Source of the DNA: an uncultured bacterium
Lineage (GTDB): Bacteria; Bacteroidota; Bacteroidia; Bacteroidales; Bacteroidaceae
Assembly (NCBI GenBank): GCA_905216025.1
Contig: CAJMSE010000008.1
Coordinates: forward strand, 62,001-126,000
DNA length: 64,000 nt
Reading direction: 5' to 3'
The notes beneath the pieces were generated by a model. That model was not told the DNA's origin, ran no database searches, and saw nothing but the letters and a program-made list of their open reading frames with translations. Made by a program: the position numbers and the translations under genes. This document shows, in pieces, positions 31,520 through 40,609 of this stretch; the first letter of the stretch is position 1, and every line of letters starts with the position of its first letter.

Positions 31520-33415
31520 TTACATGTTCTTGTTTATTTCCTTTTTCAACTTTTCCACGCCGGGAAAGCCTGTTGCCTGAAACGATTTACGGCCGGAACG
31601 GTCGAAGATGATGTATGTGGGCACGCCGGAAATATCAAACTGTTTTCTCACGGCAACGGCCTGTTCTTTGCTGAGGCGGTAATGTTCGCCGGGAATATCG
31701 GCTATCATGTATTTCCATGTGGCCTCAGGCGACGACTCGCTCGCCAGATATACGAAGACGACATCCTTGCCTGCAAAGTCTTTTTTCATCGGAGCCATTT
31801 TCTGATGGCCTATACGACACGGGCCGCACCACGTCTCCCAAACATCGACAAGCACCACCTTGCCGCGATAACGGGCTGCAATACTGTCGACAATCATGTT
31901 GCCGGCCACGTCCGGAACATCACATACGGCATATCCGCTCTTGGCTTTCTTCTCCTCCAATGCTTTCAACAGCGCATCGTTCTTGTCGTTTATTATTGTC
32001 CGATATGACTCAGGCAACGTCGCAAGACGCGCTTTACGCCCTTCGTCGAGCGGCGTAAAGTCATTGACAACACTGCGATACAATTCCTCGGCATCGTTCA
32101 TGATGAAAAACGTTCCGCTGTCGGTGTCGAGCCGCGGAGCTATACGTTCTTTTTCGTAGCTGCCTATAATTCCGGTGTACGACGGTGCGAGCACGCCCTG
32201 AGGCTTGTTTGCCTGCACCGCCAGTTCTCGCGGGATATAATCGGCCGGTATCGTTTTTCCTATCGAGTCGATGGCATCTCCATACCGGTTTCGCGCTATC
32301 TTGCCTTTTTCAAGCATCGCTCTTGCAATGTTTACCGGAGCAAGCGCCATGTTCTCCATCACCTCATAATCGGCATCAAGCATGAGAAGTTCGCGCGTGG
32401 CGCGGCTGAGTGGCAGGCGTTCTATGGCGGCACGCGCCTCGTCTCTCGCCTTCATCAACAGCGACTTATACTCCGTGACAGACATGTCGTCGATGTCGTC
32501 AAGGTTCGGTTCGGGTCGCACGGCATCTTCATACATGGCATACTCCTGAGCCACGACGGCCATGGGGCCGTTGACATATACGGGCAACCCGCGCTGTTTG
32601 GTATGCTTGTGATACTTCGATTCGCGGCGGGCATACTCCCGCAGGTTGATACACAGCTCGGTAGTCTTGCCCGGTTCGACAAACACCAGTGTAGGTTTTT
32701 CTAACGACGAATAAACTTCCAGTGCGGTAATCCCGGCGACAGGCACGGAGAAAGAGAACGTGCCGTCGGCCGCAACGGGTAATGTCTCGGGCCGGGTATT
32801 GTATGTTCTGAACACACTGCGCGGGTTATAGCTTATTGTTTTCGCCAGTCCGGGGCGGTTATCGAGAATGCGTCCTTTCACCGTCGCCACACCGTAATCA
32901 AAGCCGGGCATCGGCAATGCCGTGTTTTTATCGGTCTTATGAGCGACAAATCCGACAGGCAACTTGGGAGCGGGCAATGTCTTCGCTCCATCCAGACGGA
33001 TGTCGAAAACAGCCCATCCGCCTTTACTTACATCGCCTTCGGCGAACGTCACTGTCTTGGCTTTGGCGTCGACAGGCTCGAAGATGAGCGAGAACTCGGC
33101 CTCACCGCTTGCCGGAATTGTCAGCTTCTTGCCGGGAGTGATGCCTTCTCCGCCGCGAAGAGCATACTTGCGGCCTGTATTGTCTGTAAGCGTTGCATTC
33201 TTGTCTATTTTTATCCAGTCGTCGGGATAGTAATTGGCGCATATCCGCAACACTGTGGCCGTATCGCCAAGAACAATCCTGCTCACCGCTATCGCATCCG
33301 TGTTTCGCGCTGTGAATACGGGCATCTCGATTATTTTGTCTTTTGCCCGTACCGTATCGACACCGAAAATGAGTACCGTCAACACGGCAATCATCATCAA
33401 AAACGATTTCTTCAT
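31520..33415 (-). CDS. Exported thioredoxin/TlpA-domain protein
   Basis: A 631-aa protein with signal peptide MKKSFLMMIAVLTVLIF...RA. The start at 33415 is chosen because a -7 box at 33464-33471 overlaps the earlier in-frame ATG. The C-terminal about 140 residues form a TlpA-like thioredoxin domain with the redox motif WCGPC (about 528-532) and the cis-Pro segment SGVPTYIIF. The long N-terminal part is the beta-rich DUF4369/carboxypeptidase-regulatory type often joined to TlpA in Bacteroidetes. A periplasmic disulfide or resuscitation role is likely; the substrate is unknown. Confidence 0.8.
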   Translation of the reverse strand: MKKSFLMMIAVLTVLIFGVDTVRAKDKIIEMPVFTARNTDAIAVSRIVLGDTATVLRICANYYPDDWIKIDKNATLTDNTGRKYALRGGEGITPGKKLTIPASGEAEFSLIFEPVDAKAKTVTFAEGDVSKGGWAVFDIRLDGAKTLPAPKLPVGFVAHKTDKNTALPMPGFDYGVATVKGRILDNRPGLAKTISYNPRSVFRTYNTRPETLPVAADGTFSFSVPVAGITALEVYSSLEKPTLVFVEPGKTTELCINLREYARRESKYHKHTKQRGLPVYVNGPMAVVAQEYAMYEDAVRPEPNLDDIDDMSVTEYKSLLMKARDEARAAIERLPLSRATRELLMLDADYEVMENMALAPVNIARAMLEKGKIARNRYGDAIDSIGKTIPADYIPRELAVQANKPQGVLAPSYTGIIGSYEKERIAPRLDTDSGTFFIMNDAEELYRSVVNDFTPLDEGRKARLATLPESYRTIINDKNDALLKALEEKKAKSGYAVCDVPDVAGNMIVDSIAARYRGKVVLVDVWETWCGPCRIGHQKMAPMKKDFAGKDVVFVYLASESSPEATWKYMIADIPGEHYRLSKEQAVAVRKQFDISGVPTYIIFDRSGRKSFQATGFPGVEKLKKEINKNM

Positions 33416-33463
33416 ATCTGTAAACATTATTAAAAAGGTTATGTTTAATAAAAGTAATTGGCA

Positions 33464-33492
33464 CAAAGATAGCGATTATATGGCTACCGCAA
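33464..33492 (-). promoter_or_regulatory. Promoter of the thioredoxin-domain gene
   Basis: TATCTTTG on the minus strand (33471-33464), with TTG at 33492-33490 as a -33 element 18 bp upstream. It lies about 50 bases before the chosen start codon. Confidence 0.55.
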
Positions 33493-33552
33493 GCAGCGTA
33501 TTAACAATCTTTAATTATAAAATCTCCATCGACCTTACCCGCGAGAACAAAC

Positions 33553-33586
33553 AAAAAAAGCCGCGCTACGAACATCGTAACGCGGC
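33553..33586 (-). terminator. Terminator after tRNA-Gln
   Basis: A GCCGCG...CGCGGC stem with one internal mismatch and a TTTTTTT run (33559-33553) on the minus strand. It also has a T run on the plus strand, so it may serve both directions. Confidence 0.75.
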
Positions 33587-33596
33587 CTTTTTGGTG

Positions 33597-33667
33597 TTGG
33601 ACCAACGGGACTCGAACCCATAATGACAGAACCAAAACCTGTAGTGTTACCATTACACCATGGTCCA
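33597..33667 (-). tRNA. tRNA-Gln (anticodon TTG)
   Basis: A 71-nt cloverleaf: the 7-bp acceptor stem TGGACCA/TGGTCCA, a D-arm containing TGTAATGGTAACA, an anticodon loop TTTTGGT with anticodon TTG (decodes CAA), and a T-arm with GGTTCGAGTCC. The CCA end is not encoded. It is transcribed leftward downstream of tyrS and followed by a terminator. Confidence 0.95.
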
Positions 33668-33731
33668 ATACCAATAACCGGGTGCAAAGGTAGTGGTTTT
33701 TTACTCCACTACCAAATTTTGCATGCTGTTT

Positions 33732-35033
33732 TTACTGCTTCACGGTGATGAGATAATAGTTCTTCTTGCCTCGCTGCACGAGCAGATATTTGCCGTCGAT
33801 GAGGTCGTCGGCCGTTACGGGACGGTCGAAGGCCGATAGCTTCTCCTTGTTGAGCGACACGCCGCCACCCTGCACGAGCTTGCGCATCTCGCCCTTGCTG
33901 GCAAACACGGCCGCATCCTGCGTGAGCAGCTCCACGGCGGGCTGGCCCAGGCGGCCGGCAGAGACCTCAAACTGCGGCACGCCTTCGAAGATATCGAGCA
34001 GCGTCTGCTCGTCGAGCTTCTGCAGGCTCTCCTTGGTCGACTTGCCGAAGAGGATGTTGCTGGCCTCGATGGCCATGTCGAGCGCCTCCTGAGAGTGGAC
34101 CATCACCGTGACTTCCTCGGCCAGACGCTTCTGCAGCGTGCGGCGGCCGGGGTCCTGCCGGTGGTCCTCTACGAGGGCGTCGATGGTCTCACGGTCGAGA
34201 CTGGTGAATATCTTGATGTAGCGTTCGGCATCGTCGTCGCTGACGTTGAGCCAGAACTGGTAGAACTTATACGGCGTGGTGCGCTTCGGGTCGAGCCAGA
34301 TGTTGCCGCTCTCGGTCTTTCCGAACTTCTTGCCGTCGGCCTTGGTGATGAGCGGACAGGTGAGGGCGTAGGTCTCGACGTCGCTGCCGAGGGTGCGGCG
34401 GATGAGCTCGGTGCCGGTGGTCATGTTGCCCCACTGGTCGTTGCCGCCGAGCTGGAGCTTGCAGCCCTTATGCTCATAGAGCCAGAGGAAGTCGTAGCCC
34501 TGAAGCAGCTGATAGGTGAACTCGGTGAAAGACAGGCCGTCGCGGGCGGTGCCGTTGAGGCGCTGCTGCACGCTCTCCTTTGCCATCATGTAGTTCACGG
34601 TGATGTGCTTGCCCACTATGCGTGCGAAATCGAGGAAGGTAAAGTCCTTCATCCAGTCGTAGTTGTTGACCATCTCGGCCGCATTGGCCTCCTTGCTGTC
34701 GAAGTCGAGGAACTTGGCCACCTGCTGCTTGATGCACTCCTGGTTGTGGTAGAGCGTCTTGTCGTCGAGCAGGTTGCGCTCCTGACTCTTGCCTGAGGGG
34801 TCTCCTATCATTCCGGTTGCTCCGCCGACGAGTATTATCGGCTTATGTCCGCAGCGCTGCAGGTGACGCAGCATCATTATTCCGCACAGGTGGCCGATAT
34901 GCAGCGAGTCTGCCGTCGGGTCGGTGCCGAGGTATGCCGTGACCATCTCGCGCTGGAGCAGTTCTTCCGTTCCGGGCATTATCTGGGCGAGCATACCGCG
35001 CCATTTCAGTTCTTCAACAAAGTTCTTTGTCAT
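33732..35033 (-). CDS. tyrS: Tyrosyl-tRNA synthetase
   Basis: A 433-aa class I synthetase that charges tRNA-Tyr. The HIGH motif is in DSLHIGHLCG (about residue 42), the tyrosine-pocket region is around GGNDQWGNM (about 200), and the KMSKS-like loop is KKFGKTESG (about 234-242). The C-terminal S4-like RNA-binding domain covers about 360-433 (LVQGGGVSLNKEKL, then YLLVQRGKKNYYLI). Length is normal. It is the last protein gene of the leftward metK-to-tyrS block; a 112-bp gap separates it from yidD. Confidence 0.97.
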   Translation of the reverse strand: MTKNFVEELKWRGMLAQIMPGTEELLQREMVTAYLGTDPTADSLHIGHLCGIMMLRHLQRCGHKPIILVGGATGMIGDPSGKSQERNLLDDKTLYHNQECIKQQVAKFLDFDSKEANAAEMVNNYDWMKDFTFLDFARIVGKHITVNYMMAKESVQQRLNGTARDGLSFTEFTYQLLQGYDFLWLYEHKGCKLQLGGNDQWGNMTTGTELIRRTLGSDVETYALTCPLITKADGKKFGKTESGNIWLDPKRTTPYKFYQFWLNVSDDDAERYIKIFTSLDRETIDALVEDHRQDPGRRTLQKRLAEEVTVMVHSQEALDMAIEASNILFGKSTKESLQKLDEQTLLDIFEGVPQFEVSAGRLGQPAVELLTQDAAVFASKGEMRKLVQGGGVSLNKEKLSAFDRPVTADDLIDGKYLLVQRGKKNYYLITVKQ

Positions 35034-35145
35034 CGGTATATGGTTTTTATCGTTGTTTTTATTATTCTTATGGGAGGAGGTGAGTAATGGGAAGGACGGG
35101 AGGCGTAGGAGAGGACTATGACCGCCGGTGGTGAAGGCTTGCCGG

Positions 35146-35403
35146 TCAGGGGACCGGGTCGTAGCCGCTACCGCCCCACGGGTGGCATCTCAGTATCCGC
35201 CTCACTGCCAGCCATGTGCCCTTCAGCGGTCCGTGCTTCATTATCGCCTGGCGGGCATATTCCGAGCACGTGGGCGTAAACCGGCAGGCAGGTGGCGTGT
35301 ATGGAGAGATACACTTCTGATAGAACAGTATCGGCAGGCATAGCAGCCGCGAGAGGCCGCGCACCAGCATCGCCGGTATGTCAGCAGCTCTTCTCATGGG
35401 CAT
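35146..35403 (-). CDS. yidD: YidD membrane protein insertion efficiency factor
   Basis: An 85-aa protein with the YidD signature: LPILFYQKCISPYTPPACRF (about 23-42), then TPTCSEYARQAI, and a C-terminal LRCHPWGGSGYDPVP. The N-terminus may start at Met12 (MLVRGLSR). It overlaps rnpA by 23 bp; rnpA-yidD adjacency is a widely conserved arrangement. It is thought to assist membrane-protein insertion with YidC. Confidence 0.93.
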   Translation of the reverse strand: MPMRRAADIPAMLVRGLSRLLCLPILFYQKCISPYTPPACRFTPTCSEYARQAIMKHGPLKGTWLAVRRILRCHPWGGSGYDPVP

Positions 35404-35812
35404 TGCCGTCCGTTCTTGTCAGGCGCTCGTTCAGGCGTTCGAGGAGCGACCTCACGCTGGCCTCAACCGCCCGGCTGTCGTACAGCTCGTCGGCCTGCCA
35501 GATGAAAGCCAAGGCTAAGGTGCGGTCTGCCATGAGACTGATGGCACCGTCAAGCAGCTGCTTGTGCATCCTGTAGGCCTCTCGCACCTGACGCTTCACC
35601 CTGTTGCGCTTCACGGCCCGCTTGAAATGGCGTTTGGGAACGCTGATGAGAACCTTCGCCCCCACCCCGTCGCGCTCTACCGGCAGATAGACAAGCCGCA
35701 AGGGATAGGCCGACATGGAGCGGCTGCCGCCCCCGCCAAAAAGTCTATCTATCAGCTTGCGACTGACAATACGCTCCTGCTTTCCGAATGTATGTGCCGC
35801 CGGTTCAGACAT
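35381..35812 (-). CDS. rnpA: Ribonuclease P protein component
   Basis: A 143-aa basic RNase P protein that helps the RNA subunit remove 5' leaders from pre-tRNAs. The RNR signature is KRAVKRNRVKRQVREAYR (about 65-82), preceded by VLISVPKRHF. There is a short N-terminal tail and about 20 extra C-terminal residues compared with typical sizes. It overlaps yidD and follows hemD by 20 bp. Confidence 0.95.
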   Translation of the reverse strand: MSEPAAHTFGKQERIVSRKLIDRLFGGGGSRSMSAYPLRLVYLPVERDGVGAKVLISVPKRHFKRAVKRNRVKRQVREAYRMHKQLLDGAISLMADRTLALAFIWQADELYDSRAVEASVRSLLERLNERLTRTDGNAHEKSC

Positions 35813-35832
35813 CGCTCAGACTTTGGTTGGCG

Positions 35833-36582
35833 TCAATTCTGTTTCTCGTTGAGATAGTGCATCAGTGCACTCGTCATCGAGGGATATTTCTCTGAAGGCG
35901 CCTCAAGGTCGAGACGCAGGCCTGCGGCCGTCACTGCCTTGGCCGTTGCAGGGCCGAAAGTGGCGATGGCCGTCTTCTCCTGACTGAAGTCCGGGAAGTT
36001 CTTTATCAGCGAGTCGACACCCGACGGGCTGAAGAACACGAGCATGTCGTAGTCGAACGTGTCGACCTCCTCCTGCGTGAAGTCGTTGCTGACGGTGCGG
36101 TACATGACGCATTCCTTGTGCACGAGCTTCTTCGCATCGAGCAGTTCGGTGATGCTTGCGTTATGCACGTCGCTCATCGGAACAAGGTATTTCTCGGTCT
36201 TATGCTTCACCATCGTCGGTATCAGGTCGGCAATCTTGCCGGTGGAACCGAAGAAAACCTTACGCTTGCGGTACTGCACATACTTCTGTATATACAGGGC
36301 GATGGTCTCAGTGACACAAAAATACTTCATGTCCTCAGGCACCGTTATGCGCATTTCCTTAGCAAGCGTGAAATAGTTGTCTATCGCATGGCGCGACGTG
36401 AACACCACGGCAGTATAGTCGAGAATGTTTATCTTCTGCTGACGGAACTCCTTTGGACTAAGTCCTTCAACCTTGATAAAAGGACGGAACACCAGTTCTA
36501 CCCCGAATCTCGTTGCTATGTCAAAATAAGGAGACTTCTCGCTGGTGGGTTCCGGCTGAGAAACCAAAATCTTCTTAATCAT
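35833..36582 (-). CDS. hemD: Uroporphyrinogen-III synthase
   Basis: A 249-aa HemD-fold protein. Typical segments are VVFTSRHAIDNYF (about 60), FCVTETIALYI (about 88), VFFSPSGVDSLI (about 181) and ATFGPATAKAV (about 208). It closes and isomerises the tetrapyrrole ring in heme or cobalamin precursor synthesis. Other heme genes are not adjacent; the gene sits between a DUF4271 gene and rnpA, an arrangement common in Bacteroidales. Confidence 0.85.
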   Translation of the reverse strand: MIKKILVSQPEPTSEKSPYFDIATRFGVELVFRPFIKVEGLSPKEFRQQKINILDYTAVVFTSRHAIDNYFTLAKEMRITVPEDMKYFCVTETIALYIQKYVQYRKRKVFFGSTGKIADLIPTMVKHKTEKYLVPMSDVHNASITELLDAKKLVHKECVMYRTVSNDFTQEEVDTFDYDMLVFFSPSGVDSLIKNFPDFSQEKTAIATFGPATAKAVTAAGLRLDLEAPSEKYPSMTSALMHYLNEKQN

Positions 36583-36589
36583 CAGTGGC

Positions 36590-37609
36590 CTAAAAATTTA
36601 TTTTCAAATAGTTACCTGTCATAACCAACGCGCCCCAGAAGGCAGCGATAGGTACTGCTTCGAGGGCACAAAAGTACAAAATTATTTGCAGAAAAGCGCC
36701 CATCCGGCGGAAAAAGATAAAGTAGCACTTATAAAATGTAAGGATTTTAACGAAAATCAATACAACTATGAAATAAATGACAACGTTATGGATAGACAAA
36801 TCGAAATAGACCTGAAGCAGCACCACAGGAAGGAGCAGCACCGCCTCGGAGGACGAGATGAAGAGCAGCGACTTCATCCACTGCATGTGCCGGCGCATGC
36901 CGAAGAAAGTGATGTCGACGATGGTATAGAGCAGTCCCTTCACCACGAAATAACCTGTAAACATGGCGAAATAGACTGCAATAAGATGGTATTGGGACGG
37001 CAGCACAAACGTGTCGCCGATATAATGCTGCGTATAGAAATACTGGAATACGGAGAAGAGAAGGCACGTCTGGAGCATGAGGAACAGCTGAAAACGCACT
37101 TCGGACGACGTCTCGGTAATGGCCGAAGCCTCAGCACGCGGCACATAGAGGAAGTCCTTGACCTGCCGCACGATGAAACGGCGTGAGTTTGAGAGCGCCA
37201 CTATCACCATTATGATGCACAACAGCAGCAGGCTCGTTATCATATTGTCGTCGCGCACCCTGTATGGTACGGGGTCGCCGGCCACCCCACGGCGGCCGCC
37301 GTCTATCTCGGGATGCAGCAGCGTGTCTTTCGAGAAGAATCCCTCGCGGTAATATTTCGGCAGGCTTACCTCACGCAGGCTCTTCCCCGGCTCATGTCCG
37401 GGCAGCCGGAGGGTGTCCGGGCGCTGGCTGTACCTTATCTCGCGGGGCTTGAACACGGCCTGTATGGCCGAGTCCTGCTGTGCGGGGGTGGCGTCTTTGG
37501 GCAGCGAGCGCAGCACCTGATAGGGATGCCGCGGTTGCGACGCCTTCACCCCGGTGGCTATTTCCGCCTGCGGTAAAGCCTCCTGCACGATAGAGTCCTG
37601 CCGCGCCAT
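36590..37609 (-). CDS. DUF4271 membrane protein
   Basis: A 339-aa protein with a soluble N-terminal third and about six to seven hydrophobic segments from residue about 125 on (for example LLLLCIIMVIVALS and VVLLQVYFDL). Matches the Bacteroidetes DUF4271 family. Function is unknown. It lies 7 bp before hemD and 4 bp after metK, so it is in the same transcript. Confidence 0.8.
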   Translation of the reverse strand: MARQDSIVQEALPQAEIATGVKASQPRHPYQVLRSLPKDATPAQQDSAIQAVFKPREIRYSQRPDTLRLPGHEPGKSLREVSLPKYYREGFFSKDTLLHPEIDGGRRGVAGDPVPYRVRDDNMITSLLLLCIIMVIVALSNSRRFIVRQVKDFLYVPRAEASAITETSSEVRFQLFLMLQTCLLFSVFQYFYTQHYIGDTFVLPSQYHLIAVYFAMFTGYFVVKGLLYTIVDITFFGMRRHMQWMKSLLFISSSEAVLLLPVVLLQVYFDLSIHNVVIYFIVVLIFVKILTFYKCYFIFFRRMGAFLQIILYFCALEAVPIAAFWGALVMTGNYLKINF

Positions 37610-37613
37610 CTGC

Positions 37614-38870
37614 CTACAGTCCGAATTCTGCCTTTATGTCGTCCACGCGGTCGAGTCTCTCCCATGTGAAGAGCTCCACCTCAACGGTCTTGGTCTCGTG
37701 GTAATGGCTTGTGAATGTCTTTGTCACGGTCTCCGGCTCGCGGCCCATGTGGCCGTATGCCGCCGTCTCAAGATACATAGGCTGGCGCAGCTTGAGGGTG
37801 CGCTCGATGGCTTTCGGGCGCAGGTCGAACAGTTTGCCGATGCGCTCTGCTATCTCGCTGTCGCTCATGTTCACGCGGCTGCGGCCGTAGGTATTCACAT
37901 ATATGTTCATCGGGCGTGCCACGCCGATGGCATAGCTCACCTGCACGAGCATCTCGTCTGCCACGCCTGCAGCGACCATGTTCTTGGCGATATGGCGTGC
38001 AGCGTATGCCGCCGAGCGGTCTACCTTGCTCGAGTCCTTGCCGCTGAAGGCGCCGCCGCCATGCGCTCCCTTGCCGCCGTAGGTGTCCACGATAATCTTG
38101 CGGCCGGTCAGACCGGTGTCGCCGTGAGGTCCTCCGATGACGAACTTGCCCGTGGGATTCACGTAATACTTTATATCATCGCCGAAGAGGGCGAGCACTT
38201 TCCCGGAGTGTATGCGCTCCTTGACCTTCGGCATCAGTATGTTCAGCACGTCGTCCTTTATCTTTGCCAGCATGGTCTCGTCGTCGGCGAACTCGTCGTG
38301 CTGCGTCGACACTACTATTGTATCTATCCGTTCCGGTATGCCGGCATCGCTGTACTGCACCGTCACCTGACTCTTCGAGTCGGGACGGAGATATGTCATC
38401 ACCTTGCCTTCCTTGCGGATATCGGCCAGCACGGACATTATCAGATGGGCAATGTCGAGCGACACGGGCATGTAGCTCTCCGTCTCGTTCGTGGCATAGC
38501 CGAACATCATGCCCTGGTCGCCGGCTCCCTGGTCCTCGTCGGTGCCGTTGTCCACACCGCGGTTGATGTCGTCGCTCTGCTCATGGATGGCGCTGAGGAT
38601 GCCGCACGAATTGCCGTCAAACTGATATTCCGCCTTGGTATATCCGATTTTCTTTATCGTGTTGCGTGCTATCGTCTGCAAATCGATATACACCTCGCTG
38701 CGCACCTCACCCATTATCACCACCTGTCCGGTAGTGACGAAACTCTCGCAAGCCACGCGTGCATGGCTGTCGTATGCGAGGAACTGGTCGAGTATTGCGT
38801 CTGATATCTGGTCCGCCACCTTATCGGGATGTCCTTCCGATACTGACTCTGATGTAAACAGGTATGACAT
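37614..38870 (-). CDS. metK: S-adenosylmethionine synthetase
   Basis: A 418-aa MetK that makes S-adenosylmethionine from methionine and ATP. Signatures: TSESVSEGHPDKVADQISDA near the N-terminus, GAGDQGMMFGYA (about 119) and the phosphate-binding GGGAFSGKD (about 277-285). It is the first gene of a leftward unit with a good promoter at 38922-38952, followed by DUF4271, hemD, rnpA, yidD and tyrS. Confidence 0.97.
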   Translation of the reverse strand: MSYLFTSESVSEGHPDKVADQISDAILDQFLAYDSHARVACESFVTTGQVVIMGEVRSEVYIDLQTIARNTIKKIGYTKAEYQFDGNSCGILSAIHEQSDDINRGVDNGTDEDQGAGDQGMMFGYATNETESYMPVSLDIAHLIMSVLADIRKEGKVMTYLRPDSKSQVTVQYSDAGIPERIDTIVVSTQHDEFADDETMLAKIKDDVLNILMPKVKERIHSGKVLALFGDDIKYYVNPTGKFVIGGPHGDTGLTGRKIIVDTYGGKGAHGGGAFSGKDSSKVDRSAAYAARHIAKNMVAAGVADEMLVQVSYAIGVARPMNIYVNTYGRSRVNMSDSEIAERIGKLFDLRPKAIERTLKLRQPMYLETAAYGHMGREPETVTKTFTSHYHETKTVEVELFTWERLDRVDDIKAEFGL

Positions 38871-38921
38871 ATTAAATATTTTGTTACTAAGTTTGTATCT
38901 GTTAAATAAGAATTAGCCGTG

Positions 38922-38952
38922 CAAAGATACTGCAAACCACAATAAATACAAA
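38922..38952 (-). promoter_or_regulatory. Promoter of metK
   Basis: On the minus strand TTTG (38952-38949) and TATCTTTG (38929-38922) are separated by 19 bp, a near-ideal Bacteroidetes promoter. It is about 50 bases before the metK start. Confidence 0.75.
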
Positions 38953-38996
38953 ATAAAAGCCCCCTTTTCTTTATATTAATTATATCCTGGATACTG

Positions 38997-39290
38997 CTAC
39001 AAAGCACTTTCTGCAAGTCTGCGCCTGAACGCCACGGCTATATTTTTCTTCGCGAAATCATCCAGCCCGCAGAACGTAGTACGCTTCTTCAGTTCGTCAA
39101 GGGTATGATATTGCAGCAGTTTGGCGAGGCATTCGTCTGCAAAGGAATTGGACACGACACTTACGCCGGTAAAGTCGAGCACGACCTTATCGTTAGCCTG
39201 AATCAGTGCCAGCAACTTCTTACGCACTTCAGCACCAAGCATCCTCGTACCGAGGTATACTCCTACAGTATTGAATTTAAATGTCTGCAT
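38997..39290 (-). CDS. STAS-like DUF4325 protein
   Basis: A 97-aa protein with the STAS-like fold of DUF4325: GTRMLGAEVRKKLLALI, then VVLDFTGVSVVSNSFADECLAKLL (central strand-helix). It follows a GHKL ATPase gene by 7 bp, forming a pair like anti-sigma-factor antagonist and kinase partner. No sigma factor is adjacent, so its target is unknown. Confidence 0.8.
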   Translation of the reverse strand: MQTFKFNTVGVYLGTRMLGAEVRKKLLALIQANDKVVLDFTGVSVVSNSFADECLAKLLQYHTLDELKKRTTFCGLDDFAKKNIAVAFRRRLAESAL

Positions 39291-39297
39291 AAATATA

Positions 39298-39954
39298 TCA
39301 CCATAGATTATCTAAATCATCGTCCTCGATAAACGTCTCATTATATTGTGCCCTGCAATCGGTCCTGTTGTCAACCACTTCATCGGGGTCTATCTCTTTG
39401 TCCGCGCATAACTCCACATAGACAAGCGTTCCCTGCCATTGCATTGAAGAACTGCGCACCTCAGCATTGCCTGCCACCATCTCCAACTCATGGTTTCCCG
39501 ATAATATCTCAAAACGGGAACCTGCCGAATCTACCAGACGGGCCATCGAATAAAGTCCGAATCCCATCCCCTTACCGTCTGTAACACGGTCTTCTATACA
39601 TTTCCTGAGAGCGTCTTCTTCCGTTATTCCACCATAGATGACATTCTCTTTCAATGATTCATGTATCCCTTTTCCGTCGTCGGCCACGAGTATTCTTATC
39701 CTGGCCGTCTCCTTCAGATAACACATCAGTACGGTTCCACACTGCTTATCAGAATGTGTCAGCACATTATCCAATATCTCATAGAAGCAATAGCCCAGTC
39801 CCTGAAGTACGGTAAGTTCTATTTCCGGCTTCCGATGCAATATCTCAACAATGCGTCTGTACACATCAAAAACATTATCGGAATCGAACACATCCATCGT
39901 TGTATAATCCCGGCAATCGGCAAAATACTTTGCCACAAGGGTATTTATATTCAT
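39298..39954 (-). CDS. GHKL ATP-binding protein paired with the STAS-like gene
   Basis: A 218-aa protein with a GHKL (HATPase_c) fold: N-box YEILDNVLTH (about 55-64), G1 box DDGKGI (about 93-98) and G2 box GKGMGFGLYS (about 127-136). It lacks a histidine-kinase dimerization domain, so it resembles serine-kinase/anti-sigma-type switches. A promoter -7 box lies 30 bp upstream. Confidence 0.8.
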   Translation of the reverse strand: MNINTLVAKYFADCRDYTTMDVFDSDNVFDVYRRIVEILHRKPEIELTVLQGLGYCFYEILDNVLTHSDKQCGTVLMCYLKETARIRILVADDGKGIHESLKENVIYGGITEEDALRKCIEDRVTDGKGMGFGLYSMARLVDSAGSRFEILSGNHELEMVAGNAEVRSSSMQWQGTLVYVELCADKEIDPDEVVDNRTDCRAQYNETFIEDDDLDNLW

Positions 39955-39982
39955 ACCTGTCTCACTTTATGGCTTCCAATGG

Positions 39983-40012
39983 CAAAGATACATCTTTTTT
40001 ATTATCCGGCAA
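39983..40012 (-). promoter_or_regulatory. Promoter of the GHKL-STAS pair
   Basis: TATCTTTG on the minus strand (39990-39983) and TTG (40012-40010) about 19 bp upstream. Confidence 0.5.
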
Positions 40013-40443
40013 TGCTTCTGCACAAAATATCTCGTCGACAGGAAATCTAAAACAACCGATAAAGCAGCAACACCCTAAAAGGCAACAAGGACAAAGGCCA
40101 AGGCACAGACATCCAAACTCACCTATACCGCATTCATGGACTTTAATTTATAATTAAACAAATAAAATATTTGTGTAATTACTTGCTTTTTATTAAATTT
40201 GCAGCGCATGCCCGATGCACAACATCTGTATAATAAAGCAGAGGAGGGTGAGGAGGGAATGCGCTATATATAGAAAAAAGACGTTTACTTGACGTTTTAT
40301 CTGTGACATACTGAACTTCGCAACTTCAAAAAAGCTCACATGGTAAAGCAACAGTAGATGTTCATGGATGTGTCATATACACAGCCAATAGTACATCTGT
40401 ATGGAAAATATGGGTACATATTGTGGCTTTTATATACATATCG
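40013..40443. other. Intergenic stretch before the small RNA candidate
   Basis: About 430 bp, A/T-rich, no gene I can support on either strand. A poly-A/T tract occurs at 40140-40200. A promoter for the small RNA or for the LPP20-like gene should lie in it, but no clear box is visible; the TTGTGG near 40420 could be a -33 element. Confidence 0.4.
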
Positions 40444-40536
40444 GCGTGGGCCTCTGCGTTGCTTGTCCTTGAGCGAAGGCAATGCGAAGGCCGAGTATGT
40501 GGGATGAGCAACAGGTACAGATCCCGCGCTTTTTTA
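40444..40536 (+). ncRNA. Candidate structured small RNA
   Basis: A terminal stem (40444-40450 with 40523-40529, seven pairs including one G:T) closes a region with an internal arm (about 40451-40462 with 40478-40490) and an alternative GTTGCT/AGCAAC pairing. A T-run (40530-40536) follows immediately, as in an intrinsic terminator. About 85 nt in all. Its size and closed-stem shape are reminiscent of the 6S-like RNAs, but I cannot assign a family. Confidence 0.45.
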
Positions 40537-40609
40537 TTATATGGCCTGAAAATCTAAAAAAAGAACCGTCCGGTTCGGGAGCTGCGGACACATATTAATA
40601 TATAATGAC

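Noticed and set aside
37554..38804. Long rightward open frame opposite metK
   Set aside because: Antisense shadow of metK; the metK frame has all family motifs.
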